Below are positions 46,081 through 58,389 of a stretch of 64,000 bases of DNA, piece by piece. The translations under genes and the position numbers were made by a program. The notes under the pieces are model-generated. The model was not told the origin of the DNA and made no database searches. It saw only the letters and a program-made list of their open reading frames with translations. The number at the start of each line of letters is the position of its first letter. Position 1 is the stretch's first letter. Origin of the DNA: Haliotis asinina (taxonomy: Eukaryota; Mollusca; Gastropoda; Lepetellida; Haliotidae); the NCBI RefSeq assembly GCF_037392515.1, contig NC_090283.1:25932249-25996248 (forward strand), given 5' to 3'.

Positions 46081-46486
46081 ATTAGAAGTCTGACAACTGC
46101 TACTCTAGACGGCGGACTTTGTGTACCCCTCTGATAATTACTGACACGGCTGGCACGGCCAAAAGCTATCATTACACAGTTCCATTTAGAAAGCGGTCAG
46201 ATGTAACAAAACAAAAGTACTAAAATCTGCACTTTACTAGGAAAGCATAATCCCAAATATACCACATATTACGTCTGACCTTTTCTAAATGCGCTGAATA
46301 ATCATAGTCCGCTTTCGTGGACTTGACTTCATGTTGTATGTTGGGAATTGAATACGGTTCAACCAAACAGAATGCAGGTATTGCAATAAACACAACATAA
46401 ATGTAATCATAAACTGATTTACGATTTATTCAACATCGCATTGCTTAATTCTTATCAGGTTTTGCACCGATTTTATGTGTCACAGT
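46081..46486. other. unannotated intronic/intergenic stretch
   Basis: No recognised feature. Confidence 0.4.
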
Positions 46487-46727
46487 TTAACCAAAGCTAT
46501 AGTTTTCTAATTGCGAAGGCGTGAATGCACAGATATCGTCTACATGGTTGCTGTCACTACTTGTTACCTCCACATTTTCTTTCCTAGTGCTGGGAGACGT
46601 GAATGTCGCCATTGGCTGTGATTGCGGAACCATGTCTTCAGGTGAGAAGATCCTTCTGTATTTTTCAGTGATGTTAGGGAGTTGGTGATCTCTAGGAATA
46701 CACATTACCTGGGTATCCGCATGACTG
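46487..46727 (-). CDS. predicted terminal exon of an unrecognised minus-strand gene
   Basis: Acceptor TGATTATTTCAG on the minus strand opens a frame (HADTQVMCIPRDHQLPNITE, then KYRRIFSPEDMVPQSQP) that ends with SQLENYSFG and a stop at 46487. It is polar, rich in Ser/Thr/Pro and without known domains, like a cytoplasmic tail. It lies inside the predicted intron 45176-47129 on the opposite strand. It could be a real nested exon or a remnant of a related receptor gene. Confidence 0.35.
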
Positions 46728-47129
46728 AAATAATCATGTAAAAGCAGAGAACAGCAGAGACCTAATCACAGTCCAGGCGTGTAACCAAGACAGTGGTAAT
46801 ACCCATGAACTAGAAAAATCGAGATAACTGAACTAACCAAGCTATCCACAAAAGCGAGATTGCATATGAATTAGAAGACATGTGCAAATTTTGAAGTTAA
46901 CACAAATATTTAAGGAAATAGATATTAGGTGTTTATTTTAGGTTTATTAATTTAATTTATGTTAGCTTACTATAATGGTGCCTTTTAAAATGTAACAATA
47001 TACATTTTACAAACATACTGCCACATAACAATGACATATTTTTCCCAAATCATGAGTATTCAAAACGATATGACCAGTGCTCAAAAACATTTGACAACTG
47101 CGTGTGAAATTTGAACATTACTGTTCCAG
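46728..47129. other. upstream of the large exon
   Basis: AT-rich, ending in the acceptor GAACATTACTGTTCCAG (AG at 47128-47129). A TGA at 47105-47107 stops the frame upstream, supporting a splice site rather than a start codon here. Confidence 0.6.
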
Positions 47130-50100
47130 AAGCCACGGACTGGAAAATAGAATCGACTAGGGAAGTATTTGAAGAGACAGATTGTTTCAAAAAGGTACTG
47201 TCAAAGCTGGTTCAACATGGACATGTGACTATCACGGGCGCCTCGGGTGAAGGGAAGACAAGCATGGCTCTGATGTTGGGTGCAAAATACAAAAAGAAAG
47301 GCTTTCAATTGGTATTTGTTGACAATATTGATATGTTTGATCTTGCTGCCTGCGTCAAAGATGGGCAACCACTGTTTATTGTTCTTGATGATTTGTTTGC
47401 AACTGGGTCATCTACAGAGATTTCAAACCTGAGAAAGGTCCTCACATCACTGGACGATTTCATCAAACACTTGACCCGGTCTTCTGAAAAGAAAAAGAAG
47501 ATAACTCGACAGCAAATGGGGACAGGAGAAGGTCATGCACTAGGACTGAAAGGTGTTAGACCAGATCATGACATACTTCCACAACTAAAGGTGATACAGC
47601 ATTTTAACCTGTACATTGTGTTTACGTCCAAATCATACAACTTCCAGGAAATTGTGCCTCAGCTAGGAGGACAACAGTTTAATTTCTTCGAACCACAGAC
47701 TGTTGTTGATGTGACTCTCTATCAATATTCTGTGGACGAAAAGAAGGCAATATTTAGAAAGCACCTAAAGAGTAAGGGACATGAAGTACAGGTTGACCTA
47801 GACCAACTATGCAGCTCCAAAGATAGCTTGTTTGGCTTTCCTATGACGTGTTCCCTGTATGTTAGATTGCTTGATTACCACAGTTCTCCACTTCATTTTT
47901 TCCGTAAGCCGCTGACCTACTTGCGTCAAGAAATAGGTCTAATCATGGGATCCAAACCAAAGATATCAGCGGCTCTCATCCTCATGGTCCTGTATAATGA
48001 CATGCTCGATCTGAGAAAACTGGAGAAGGAATCTGAAGACCAGCGTCTTGAGGCGAAGCTGAAAGCAGTGAAAGACATTTTCCCAGGAATCACCAGGGCA
48101 GATATCTACGAATCTACTAAAAGGCTAAGAGGAACATTTTTTCTTGAAGGAGATACAACAACATTTTCTCACCCATCCATACTTGACGCATGCTTATGCT
48201 CTGTTTATGACCTTTATCCGACTCTTGTTCTCACCAACTGCAGTATGCAGTTCCTATATGAAAGAGTGAATCCGAATCCAGTACCCACAACAGCAATAGA
48301 CAACTACAGTAACATCATCTATGTGTCAGAAAACTACTATGATATAATAGCTGCAAGGATAGCAGAAGCAATATTGAGAGGTGAACATAAATGGTCTATT
48401 TCCCATCCACTGTTAAAAATTGAATCGCTTGCTAGGAGAGTTCTAGAACATCCGAAGGTTAAACAATGGGTAAAGGCAACTGATTTTCGTTCTCCCAATT
48501 GTGATGATAAACATTTCATCTACTGTGCAGTACTCTCAAAGAGTGAATACGTAATGAGGACCGTCATAAACCTGACGGATCACATTTTCTCTAAGAACGA
48601 AATCAAGGCAGTACTTAATGCCTCAATACTGAGTGGCAGTATGGCGGTTATGAAGGTATTGTTCACTGCGTTTGAAGACAAGATATCTGAAGACACTGTT
48701 TCCGAATTGTTCCTAGATGCTGCAGAAAGGGAACACATTGAAATGGTAACGTTTCTACTGCAGAAAGGGGCAAACATAGCTAACACTAATGAGGACAGGA
48801 ACAACATATTACATCTCGCAGTGAAAAGGAATAATATTCGGATAATGAAACTTGCACTACAGTTCATGAAAGAACTTAGCCTTGTCAACAATCGAAACAG
48901 CAATGGGACGACCCCCGTCATGTTAGCAGCTCTGAATGGTCAAAAAGACGTTTTTGACTTACTGGTGTCCAATGCAGCTTACCTCACACTGCTTGATGAT
49001 AAAGATAACAGTGTACTACATTATGCTTGTAAAGGTGGTAACACTTCTATTGTTCAACACCTCATTAGAGTTTCCGATATTAACAAGAAACAGCGTTATG
49101 GTCTGACACCTGTCATGGTGGCAGCCCTGTATGGTCAAAAAGACGGTTTTGACTTACTGGTGTCCAATGCAGCTGATCTCACACTGCTTGATGACGAAGA
49201 TAAGAGTGTGTTACATTATGCTTGTGAAGGTGGTAACACATCTATTGTTCAACACCTCATCCGAGTTTGCGATATTAACCAGAAAAGACGTGATGGTCGG
49301 ACCCCAGTCATGGATGCAGCTCTGCATGGTCAAAAAGACGTTTTCGACTTACTGGTGTCCAATGCAGCTGACCTCACACTGCTTGATGATAAATATAACA
49401 GTGTACTACATTATGCATGTGGAGGTGGTAACACGTCTATTGTTCAACACCTCATCAGAGTTTGCGATATTAACAACAAACAGCGGGATGGTATAACGCC
49501 AGTCATGGTGGCAGCTCTGTATGGTCAAAAAGACGTTTTCGACTTACTGGTGTCCAATGCAGCAGATCTCACACTCCTTGATGATAAAGATAACAGTGTG
49601 CTACATTATGCTTGTGAAGGTGGTAACACTTCTATTGTTCAACACCTCATCAGAGTTTGCGATATTAACCAGAAAAGACGTGATGGTCGGACCCCAATCA
49701 TGGATGCAGCTCTGTATGGTCAAAAAGACGTTTTTGACTTACTGGTGTGCAATGGAGCTGATTTCACACTGCTTGATGATAAAGATAACAGTGTACTACA
49801 TTATGGATGTGGAGGTGGTAACACGTCTATTGTTCAACACCTCATCAGAGTTTGCGATATTAACAACAAACAGCGGGATGGTATAACGCCAGTCATGGTG
49901 GCAGCTCTGTATGGTCAAAAAGACGTTTTTGACTTACTGGTGTCCAATGCAACTGATCTCACACTGCTTGATGACGAAGATAACGGTGTGCTACATTATG
50001 CTTGTGAAGGTGGTAACACTTCTATTGTTCAACACCTCATCAGAGTTTGCGATATTAACCAGAAAAGACGTGATGGTAGGACCCCGGTCATGGATGCATC

Positions 50101-52783
50101 TCTGAATGGTCAAAAAGACGTTTTTAACTTACTGGTGTCTAATGCAGCTGATCTGACACTGCTTGATGATAAAGATAACAGTGTGTTACATTATGCTTGT
50201 CAAGGTGGTAACACGTCTATTGTTCAACACATCATTAGAGTTTGCAATATTAACAAAAAACAGCGTTATGGTCTCACGCCAGTCATGGTGGCAGCTCTGT
50301 ATGGTCAAAAAGACGTTTTTGACTTACTGGTGACCAATGCAGCTGATCTCACACTCCTTGATGACGAAGATAACAGTGTGTTACATTATGCCTGTCAAGG
50401 TGGTAACAGGTCTATTGTTCAACATATCATCAAAGGTTGTGACATCAACAACAAAGGGTCTCATAGTCGGACTCCAGTCATGGATGCAGCTCTGTATGGT
50501 CAAAAAGATGTTTTTGACTTACTGGTGTCCAATGCAGCTGATCTCACACTGCTTGATGATAAAGATAACAGTGTACTACATTATGCTTGTGAAGGTGGTA
50601 ACACTTCTATTGTCCAACACCTCATCAGAGTTTGCGATATTAACCAGAAAAGACGTGATGGTCGGACCCCAGTCATGGATGTAGTTCTGAATGGTCAAAA
50701 AGACGTTTTCGACTTGCTATTGTCCAATGCAGCTGATCTCACAGTGCTTGATAATAAATATAACAATGTACTACATTATGCTTGTAAAGGTGGTAACACG
50801 TCTATTATTCAACACCTCATCAGAGTTTGCGATATTAACCAGAAAAGACGTGATGGTGGGACCCCAGTCATGGATGCAGTTCTGAATGGTCCAAAAGACG
50901 TTTTCGACTTACTGGTGTCCAATGGAGCTGATCTGACACTGCTTGATGATAAAGATAACAGTGTGTTACATTATGCATGTCAGGGTGGTAACACGTCCAT
51001 TGTTCAACACCTCATTAGAGTGTGCGATATAAACTCGAAACGGCGTGATGGTCGGACCCCAGTCATGGTGGCAGGTCTGCGAGGTCAAAGAGACGTTTTT
51101 GACTTACTGGTGTCCAATGCAGCTGATCTCACACTGCTTGATGATAAAGATAACAGTGTGTTACATTATGCATGTCAGGGTGGTAACACGTCCATTGTTC
51201 AACACCTCATCAGAGTTTGCGATATAAACACGAAACGGCGTGATGGTCGTACCCCAGTCATGGTGGCAGCTTTGCATGGTCAAAAAGACGTTTTTAACTT
51301 ACTGGTGTCCAATGCAGCTGACCTCACACTGCTTGATGATAAAGATAACAGTGTACTACATTATGCATGTCAAGGTGGTAACACGTCTATTATTCAACAC
51401 CTCATCAGAGTTTGCGATATTAACCAGAAAAGACGTGATGGTCGGACCCCAGTCTTGGATGCAGCTCTGCATGGTCAAAAAGACGTTTTCGACTTACTGG
51501 TGTGCAATGGAGCTGATCTGACACTGCTTGATGATAAACATAACAGTGTGCTTCATTATGCGTGTGAAGGTGGTAATACTTCTATTGTCCAACATCTGAT
51601 AAATGTTTGCGATATTAACAAGAAAAGGCGTGATGGTCGAACCCCAGTCATGGATGCAGCTCTGAATGGTCACAAAGACGTTTTTGACTTACTGATGTCC
51701 AATGCAGCGGACCTCACACTACTTGATGACGAAGATAACAGTGTGCTACATTATGCTTGTGAAGGTGGTAACATGACTATTGTGACACACCTCATCAGAG
51801 ATTGTGATATTAACAAGAAAGGGCGTGATAGTCTGACGCCAGTCATGGTGGCAGCTCTGCGAGGTCAAAAAGACGTTTTTAACTTACTGATGTCCAATGC
51901 AGCTGATTTCACGCTGGTTGATGATAAAGATAACAGTGTATTACATTATGCATGTCAAGGTGGTAACACTTCTATTGTTCAACACCTGACAAATGTTTGC
52001 GATATTAACAAGAAAAGGCGTGATGGTCGGACCCCAGTCATGGCGGCAGCTTTGCATGGTCAAAAAGACGTTTTTGACTTACTGGTGTCCAGTGCAGCAG
52101 ATCTCACACTGCTTGATGATAAAGATAACAGTGTGCTACATTATGCTTGTGAAGGTGGTAACACGTCTATTGTCCAACACCTCATCAGAGTTTGCGATAT
52201 TAACCAGAAAAGACGTGATGGTCGAACCCCGGTCATGGATGCAGCTCTGAATGGTCAAAAATCCGTTTTTAACTTACTGTTGTCCAATGCAGCTGATCTC
52301 ACACTGCTTGATGACGAAGATAACTGTGTGTTACATTATGCTTGTGAAGGTGGTAACACGTCTATTGTTCAACACCTCATTAGAGTTTGCGATATTAACA
52401 AGAAAGACCGTAATGGTCGGACCCCAGTCATGGTGGCATCTCTGCATGGTCAAAAAGACGTTTTTGACTTACTGGTGTCCAATGCAGCTGATCTCACACT
52501 CCTTGATGACGAAGATAACAGTGTATTACATTATGCATGTGCAGGTGGTAACACTTCTATTGTTCAACATCTCATCAAAGGGTGTGACATCAACAACAAA
52601 GGGTCTCATAGTCGGACCCCAGTCATGGTAGCAGCTCTGTATGGTCAAAAGGACGTTTTTGACTTACTGGTGTCCAGTGCAGCAGATCTCACACTGCTTG
52701 ATGACGAAGATAACAGTGTATTACATTATGCTTGTGAATGTGGTAACACGTCTATTGGTCAACATCTTCAAGAATATTTGTGA
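47130..52783 (+). CDS. STAND-type P-loop NTPase with about 40 ankyrin repeats, large exon
   Basis: One 5.65-kb coding exon, about 1,884 residues. Near its start is a P-loop GASGEGKTS (47237-47263) and a Walker B LFIVLDD (about 47372-47392). Later come a sensor-like YIVFTSKSYNF, a SLFGFPMTCSLY motif and a FSHPSILDACLC helix region, the order seen in nSTAND3-like NTPases of molluscs (family from memory). A linker with two degenerate repeats follows. From about 48896 come 20 modules of 65 residues (195 bp), each two ankyrin repeats: TPVMVAALYGQKDVFDLLVS and NSVLHYACEGGNTSIVQHLI. NTPase plus repeat sensor is an NLR-like layout, so an intracellular recognition role is plausible but inferred. No ATG at the exon start; upstream exon likely at 44928-45175. 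The stop comes from a frame slip in the last module. Confidence 0.85.
48896..52783 (+). repeat. 195-bp ankyrin-module array, 20 copies
   Basis: Each unit codes for a pair of ankyrin repeats and is in frame. Scaffold positions are nearly invariant at DNA level, while a few codons vary between DIN and TPVM and after AAL. The strong nucleotide similarity makes shifted frames look open (for example VKKTFSTYWCPMQ), but these are shadows. Confidence 0.95.
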
Positions 52784-53110
52784 CATTAACTAGATAGGGC
52801 GAAATGGTCCAATCACAGTCATTTTCGCAGCTCTTTTTCACTTACTGGTGTCCAGTGCAGCCGATCCCACTCATGTTGATTATAAAGATTACTGTGTTTT
52901 ACACTGTGATTATCAAGGTGGTAACACATCTGTAGTTCAACAGCTTCAGGAATATTTGTGACATAAATTAGAAATGGTGCAATGGTACAATCACATTCTT
53001 GTTTTCACCTGTGGAAGGCCAAATGAGCTTGTTTTCACATACTGGTGATCAATGCAGCTGACTTCACCCTAGCTGACAACGGCACAAATAGTGTTTTGAC
53101 TGCAATGTGC
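52784..53110 (+). pseudogene. decayed ankyrin modules beyond the stop
   Basis: Two further 195-bp-type modules continue after the stop with altered spacing (TTACTGGTGTCCAGTGCAGC at about 52844, AATGCAGCTGACTTCACCCT at about 53051). Both frames are broken. The slipped phrase CTTCARGAATATTTGTGACAT occurs at the gene end and again at about 52944, so the damaged module was itself duplicated. Confidence 0.75.
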
Positions 53111-54794
53111 GTTAAGATAAAAGCGAAGGGTAGGATGATTTTGTTACGTTTGAGCCAGTTGTCGTCAGATGGATGAATATGAATTGCTTATGACATACCT
53201 TCATCACGATACAATGGTAGCATGACGAGTCCATTTGAAACGCAAGGTCCGGAAAGACAGTCTTGTGTCATGGGAGACGTTGACTACAACAGGGAACGAT
53301 TTATGATGAGACGGTCGTTCAAATGTGTCTACACACAAACGAGACAAACATATTCGGTTGGCCTATCCAGCAGGTCAGTGCCAATAGCATGGACAGCTTG
53401 GTGGCGGCTTGGTAGGAGCTTGGTGGCAGAACCTCAGGCAAACAGTCCAGGAAGCTGGTGACCTGCATCGCCCTATGAGGTAACATGGAGAGGAATCATG
53501 AAGAATCAGTTTTCAGAATGACAAAGTCCAGTAAATCTGGATGAAGCCCTATATGTTTGAACATTTCGTATTATGAGCTAGCATTCGACAACAGTACTAC
53601 GTTAGTTGAGATTGAAAACCCAAACTGACAAACCCTTGTATTCCCAATGTTTAAAACCCTCGTAAAGCCTCTCTTTGTAAATGTCTTCATGTCTATTTGT
53701 AAATATCAAATAGTATGTATTTGGTATTAATGTAGATGCAAATATAGTTGCAGAGTCTTATTCAAATGTTTAATCTGAAACAAATGAACTTTGTGTAGTT
53801 TATCTGTAGCAAATGAAGCTAATGTAGTTTACGTGACACAAAATAGGTGTGTATGGCTTATCTTACACACATGAACTATGTTACTTACATACAGCAGTTT
53901 GTGTTGGCAGGGTTCATTCCACGTATTAAAATCATAACCAGCTTTGTACCCAACATTGTGCAGTATAGATCGTTGTCCGAGTACTTCTTGGCTCGGCTAG
54001 GCGGTCTTCTGCCCTAACAAAATCACTAGTTGCAGTGCCCTTGGCCAAATTGTCATTTTATCAACAAAATATTTTTAAACCTGCCGCACACAAAAATGAC
54101 TTTGTTTAGAAGAAACATTAAATCAATTTTTAGTGGGAATTCTTGCATCTCTCTGTCATACAGGAAATGTTGTGAAAAATCATTTCTTTGTGTGAGGTTA
54201 CCTATTCCACATCTAAAACATTAAATTAGTTTTTACGTGCATTCAAAAATTATTTTTGTTTGGCTGATTAGTCTTACGCATTAAGGACTGCTATTTTTTC
54301 ATCTTAAATATGTTTTGTTCGCCGTATTAGTAGATGGATTAAAAATTACTAAGTCTTATTTCAACCCATTTTGCAGTTTGCAAAGCTGATCAAGGTCACT
54401 GACAAAAATATTTACAGAATCATTGGTTAGATGTACCAATTTTTAGATACTGATTATTCTGCGTATGTCGATGCTCGATTATATGCTTAATACGAATACC
54501 AAGAATACTATCAATCTGTTATATTATGTTCATGGACCAGGCCGGTAACACGTCTGTAACAGATGATTATCATAGACTAAACGTTCCAGGATTTATTTAC
54601 TGTGCCAGCACAACGCATGACACAGATGGATTATTGTGGAAGGCTGCAACAGTACATGAGGACCAAGTACCGTCATGCAACTGGGATGAGAGAGTGATAT
54701 GAGATTTGAGTAGATGTGGACATACGCCTGTAGTGACACCACAGTGGACATTTTTTGGACGTCCCCTGTGAGTTAACATGAACAGTGAACAGTG
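53111..54794. other. 3' flank of the large gene, unannotated
   Basis: Probably 3' UTR then intergenic. A 79-codon frame at 53222 has no recognised features. No repeat or RNA gene identified. Confidence 0.4.
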
Positions 54795-54975
54795 ACGTTA
54801 CATAGCTCCCTGTATTGTGTATTCTTTAATGTGTAGAGCCATGTGAAGATATGAATACTGTAGTGATGTGAACAATTCCGTTCTGTTATATACCACAGCG
54901 TGGTGTATTCTTTGATGTATATGATCCATGTTATTTTGTGTGTGCTGCATTTTGATGTGAACAGTGACGTTCTGC
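54795..54975 (+). repeat. about 85-90 bp satellite, two units
   Basis: GTGTATTCTTTAATGTGTAG and GGTGTATTCTTTGATGTATA blocks with GATGTGAACA between. Same family as 9955-10195 and 58390-58810. Confidence 0.65.
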
Positions 54976-54979
54976 AATA

Positions 54980-55215
54980 TAGTCGGTGGGCGAGCTGAGT
55001 AATGCGAAAGACTTATGATCCAGCGAGGTTGAAGTGTTGGGATCGAGCCCACCTGTGACCGGGTGTGAGTCAGCTTTGCATGAATATCCCAGTCCACCTA
55101 GCTGTAACTTGGGTATCTCGTTAGGATGAGAGAGACACAATAAACTCGGTGCGCCCTGTGCCAGGTAAAAAGATGTGACTCGTTGACATGTTGATGTTGA
55201 CATCCAGTGATCGAA
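54980..55215 (+). mobile_element. possible tRNA-derived SINE, diverged
   Basis: TGGGCGAGCTG (A-box-like, about 54986) and GGGATCGAGCCC (B-box-like, about 55039) are spaced as in a tRNA head. A non-coding body follows to about 55215. No clear tail or target duplication. Confidence 0.45.
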
Positions 55216-56527
55216 GCAAACACATACCAGCGTCTTGAGCAAACACTATGTGCGCTAAATACTCTAAAATAAATAATAAAACTATCCTTCTTGGTGTGTT
55301 AGGCTGCTGGGTACGTTATTGATACCGTGATGCAATGTATAACAAACCATTCCATGTGAGGCCGTTTCAGTTTTCCCTTCTACACAGGTGGAGGCAATTA
55401 TATTCCCTATTCATCCAACAAGGTCATTCCCCTTATGTCCGTATTTGGGGAATATTTACTGAAATATTAAACAACATGCACTCTGACTCCTTTGAAGCAT
55501 TTACTGTGACGAACAAGCTGGCTGCAGAACAGGTCAAATATTCATTCAGTATATTTGATTGAATCCTTGCTTCCAATGTAGATATCCGAAGGACTATGGT
55601 CCGCAATTGTCTGTTTCATTACAATATGATATTAAGGTAAAATTGTCAAAGTTATCAATTTTAGTGCTCTGTTTTAGACGAGATAAACATTCACAGTCAG
55701 AGTATGTTTCGGCAAGGATGCATAAATAGTTTTGTGTTGTTCACTTTGTTTTTGAATGATAGTTATAAAAATTACCAAAATATAAAGATATGTTTGTCAC
55801 TCAGTTTGCTATTATTTGCAGATGAACTGTTGAGCAAGGACGGTACCGTTTACAATTATTATAACACACACGCGCGCGCGGTTATACAAGGTTATAACGT
55901 ATTAGTTCCACATACTAACACTACACGATACCCCCAAGGCAGGCTAAATGCCTTTGTATACGATCTTAGAAGTTGACAGGTCTGCGTGGGCAACAAGTGT
56001 GAAAAATCTTAGGTTTTATTGTAGTATAGATTGAACAAGGAGTTGGAGATGTGTCCTACCTTCTCATTATTTCCAAGAAATAGATACAGGACTGTTGGAG
56101 GCATCTCCTCCACACCGTGTAAGTGAGCGCAGTAAACTCAAAGTATGCTGTCCTTTAATCTGTGGTGGAACCAGAGCAAAGTGTTCTACAAAAAGCAAAA
56201 ATCTGAGAATTGTCGGTGGCGAGATATTGCTAGAGAGATATAAACAGTAATTTTTGTCTTGATAACTGAAATTTCTTTGTCGTGGAGGAGTGGGTACCCT
56301 TTATTACACTATGCCAATTGTACGATCAGCTTAGACACGCCCTTCTATCACAAAGATGTAAAAAGGAGATCAGTTCATGAAATGTTGACAAGTTTGTGAA
56401 ATATATGACTTACAGTAGCTAATAAGAATCCACAGGTTTGGAGATCGTGACATGTGCAGTTGGCAGTCAATTATACATTGACAGATAAAGGGCGACAATC
56501 GCTTGTAGCTTTTACTAATACTTATAG
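55216..56527. other. unannotated stretch
   Basis: Contains a short ACACACGCGCGCG tract near 55866. Frames of 75-90 codons lack recognised content. Confidence 0.4.
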
Positions 56528-56529
56528 TA

Positions 56530-58145
56530 TACATATGGAAATTAATTAAGCAACACCAAATTCAAAGACACATAAAAACTTAACAAAGTTTAACGAAGTA
56601 ATTTTGATGATTGATTATTCAATTTTGATGTATTGACATACAGCATGAGCTTTTCATGGGTTGATATGACGCGCGTGAAGCTTGCACAGCGCACGTGCAT
56701 TGCTTTAACCTCAACTTTCGAAAAATGCACTTTTTCCCTGGGGTGTTTACAAGCGCAGGTTGTCGATTGCATTCGGTTTTTCATTCATTTCAATGTCATG
56801 GCACGTAGGAAATTATCAGAGGCCACTCGTTGGCAAATAATCGGCATGAGGAATGCTGGTATGTCTCTAAGACAAATCGGGACTCAAATCGGACGACATC
56901 ATTCCATAATTTCAAAACTTTTGAAAAAATACCGGGCCACTAATGAAGTTAAAGACCTGCCTAGACCAGGAAGACCCAGGAAGACCACAGTCCGGGAGGA
57001 CAGAGCTTTACTGAGACTTGTACGGCGCAGGTCCTTCGACTCGAGCTCTCGGTTGAGACAGGAGTGGCTTCCAGGGAGACCCATCTCGAACAGGACTGTT
57101 CGGAATCGTCTGAAAGCTGCAGGATACCGGGCAAGGAGGCCAATCAAGCGACCCAGACTGTCTCCAGCCCATAAGGCAGCCCGACCGGCCTGGTGTAATG
57201 ACCGTTTGCACTGGAACATTGCCTCTTGGAGGAAGGTCCATTTCTCAGATGAGAGCCGGTTCTTGCTGCACATGGTGGACGGTCGTACTCGGGTCTGGAG
57301 GCAGAGGAACACAGCAATGGCTCCACGGAACATCCAGGAGACTGTGGCCTTTGGGGGAGGTTCCGTTATGGTATGGGGGTGCATTTCCATGAACTGCAAG
57401 TTGGATATCATTACCATCCGTGGCAACCTTAACGGTGTTCGTTACCAACAGGAGGTTCTTGACAGGGCTGTGGTACCTCATTTTGAGAACCATCCTCTGG
57501 CAACGAGACCCATATTTATGGACGACAATGCTAGACCTCACAGGGCGCATGCTGTAAATGATTTTTTGCGGCAAAATGCAATTGACAGAATTCCATGGCC
57601 TGCCATGAGCCCTGACCTCAACCCCATTGAACATTTGTGGGACTTTATTGGCCGTCGTGTGAGGCAGAGAGACCCACCAGTCCATAATCTCAACGAATTG
57701 ACGGCTGCCCTGCATGAGGAGTGGAACAGGATCCCCCAGAATCAGATCCGGAGACTCATCCAAGGAATGAGGAGGCGTCTGGAATCGGTGGTGCGTGCGC
57801 AGGGAGGACACACTAGATATTGATGAAAGTCGGTGTGCAGACTCTCAGATGACTGTTCTTTCTTTCCATGTGACATTTGTGTTAATACACCTGACAACAA
57901 CGTCTGTGGATGAATAGTAAATTGTGTCCATTTTTTCATGAATTTAAGACAGTTTTAAGAATTTGGATTTCGTTGCAATAAAGCAAAGTCTTGATACTTT
58001 TTCCCTTTAAGTTGTTTGTCAGAGATCGTCTGTTGAATAAAAAAGTGTCAAACTATATCAACCCGGCATATTTTGATTGTCAGAACACTTCAAAGTTGCT
58101 CCAATAGAAAAAATTGGGGTGTTGCTTGATTAATTTCCAGGTGTA
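56530..58145 (+). mobile_element. intact Tc1-like transposon
   Basis: Terminal inverted repeats of about 28 bp: TACATATGGAAATTAATTAA then GCAACACC at 56530, mirrored by GGTGTTGCTTGATTAATTTC then CAGGTGTA ending at 58145, three or four mismatches. TA dinucleotides flank both ends (56528-56529, 58146-58147). Length about 1.6 kb and one complete transposase frame inside indicate a recently active copy. Confidence 0.9.
56798..57823 (+). CDS. Tc1-family transposase, 341 aa, apparently complete
   Basis: I start at the ATG 56798 (MARRKLSEATRWQIIGMRN), which gives the usual Tc1 length; an upstream open stretch lacks homology. The N terminus has two helix-turn-helix domains (MSLRQIGTQIGRHHSIISKL and later TVRNRLKAAGYRARRP) around a GRPRK AT-hook-like motif. 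The catalytic triad is visible: HFSDESRF (Asp), FMDDNARPH (Asp) and PDLNPIEHLWD (Glu, DD34E type). GGGSVMVWGCIS is the family's glycine-rich box. It cuts and pastes the element at TA sites in the nucleus. No frameshift or stop, so it may be functional. Confidence 0.92.
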   Translation: MARRKLSEATRWQIIGMRNAGMSLRQIGTQIGRHHSIISKLLKKYRATNEVKDLPRPGRPRKTTVREDRALLRLVRRRSFDSSSRLRQEWLPGRPISNRTVRNRLKAAGYRARRPIKRPRLSPAHKAARPAWCNDRLHWNIASWRKVHFSDESRFLLHMVDGRTRVWRQRNTAMAPRNIQETVAFGGGSVMVWGCISMNCKLDIITIRGNLNGVRYQQEVLDRAVVPHFENHPLATRPIFMDDNARPHRAHAVNDFLRQNAIDRIPWPAMSPDLNPIEHLWDFIGRRVRQRDPPVHNLNELTAALHEEWNRIPQNQIRRLIQGMRRRLESVVRAQGGHTRY

Positions 58146-58147
58146 TA

Positions 58148-58389
58148 TTATACATCTCACTGTTATTCAGTCAGTCAGTGTTAAAATTACCTTACCTTTT
58201 ACTAAGTGCACAATATCTTATCATTGATAATATAGCTGTACAGAGAGAGATGGCTCGGCTAATTTATTATTATTGCAATAATTATATAAACATCCAAGAT
58301 GCCAAAGGGGAAGTAATGCATACCCTGTCTGAAAAATGTTTCTGTTGGTGTATATATCAATGGCAATGCTCTAATGACAGTGCAGTTGT
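58148..58389. other. unannotated short spacer
   Basis: No recognised feature. Confidence 0.4.

Noticed and set aside
49131-52631. Repeated frames reading VKKTFSTYWCPMQ in the ankyrin region
   Set aside because: Shifted-frame shadows of the 195-bp modules.
55335-55562. 75-codon frame after the satellite region
   Set aside because: No recognised motif, splice context or homologous copy in the window.
57245-57811. 188-codon minus-strand frame
   Set aside because: Antisense of the Tc1 transposase.
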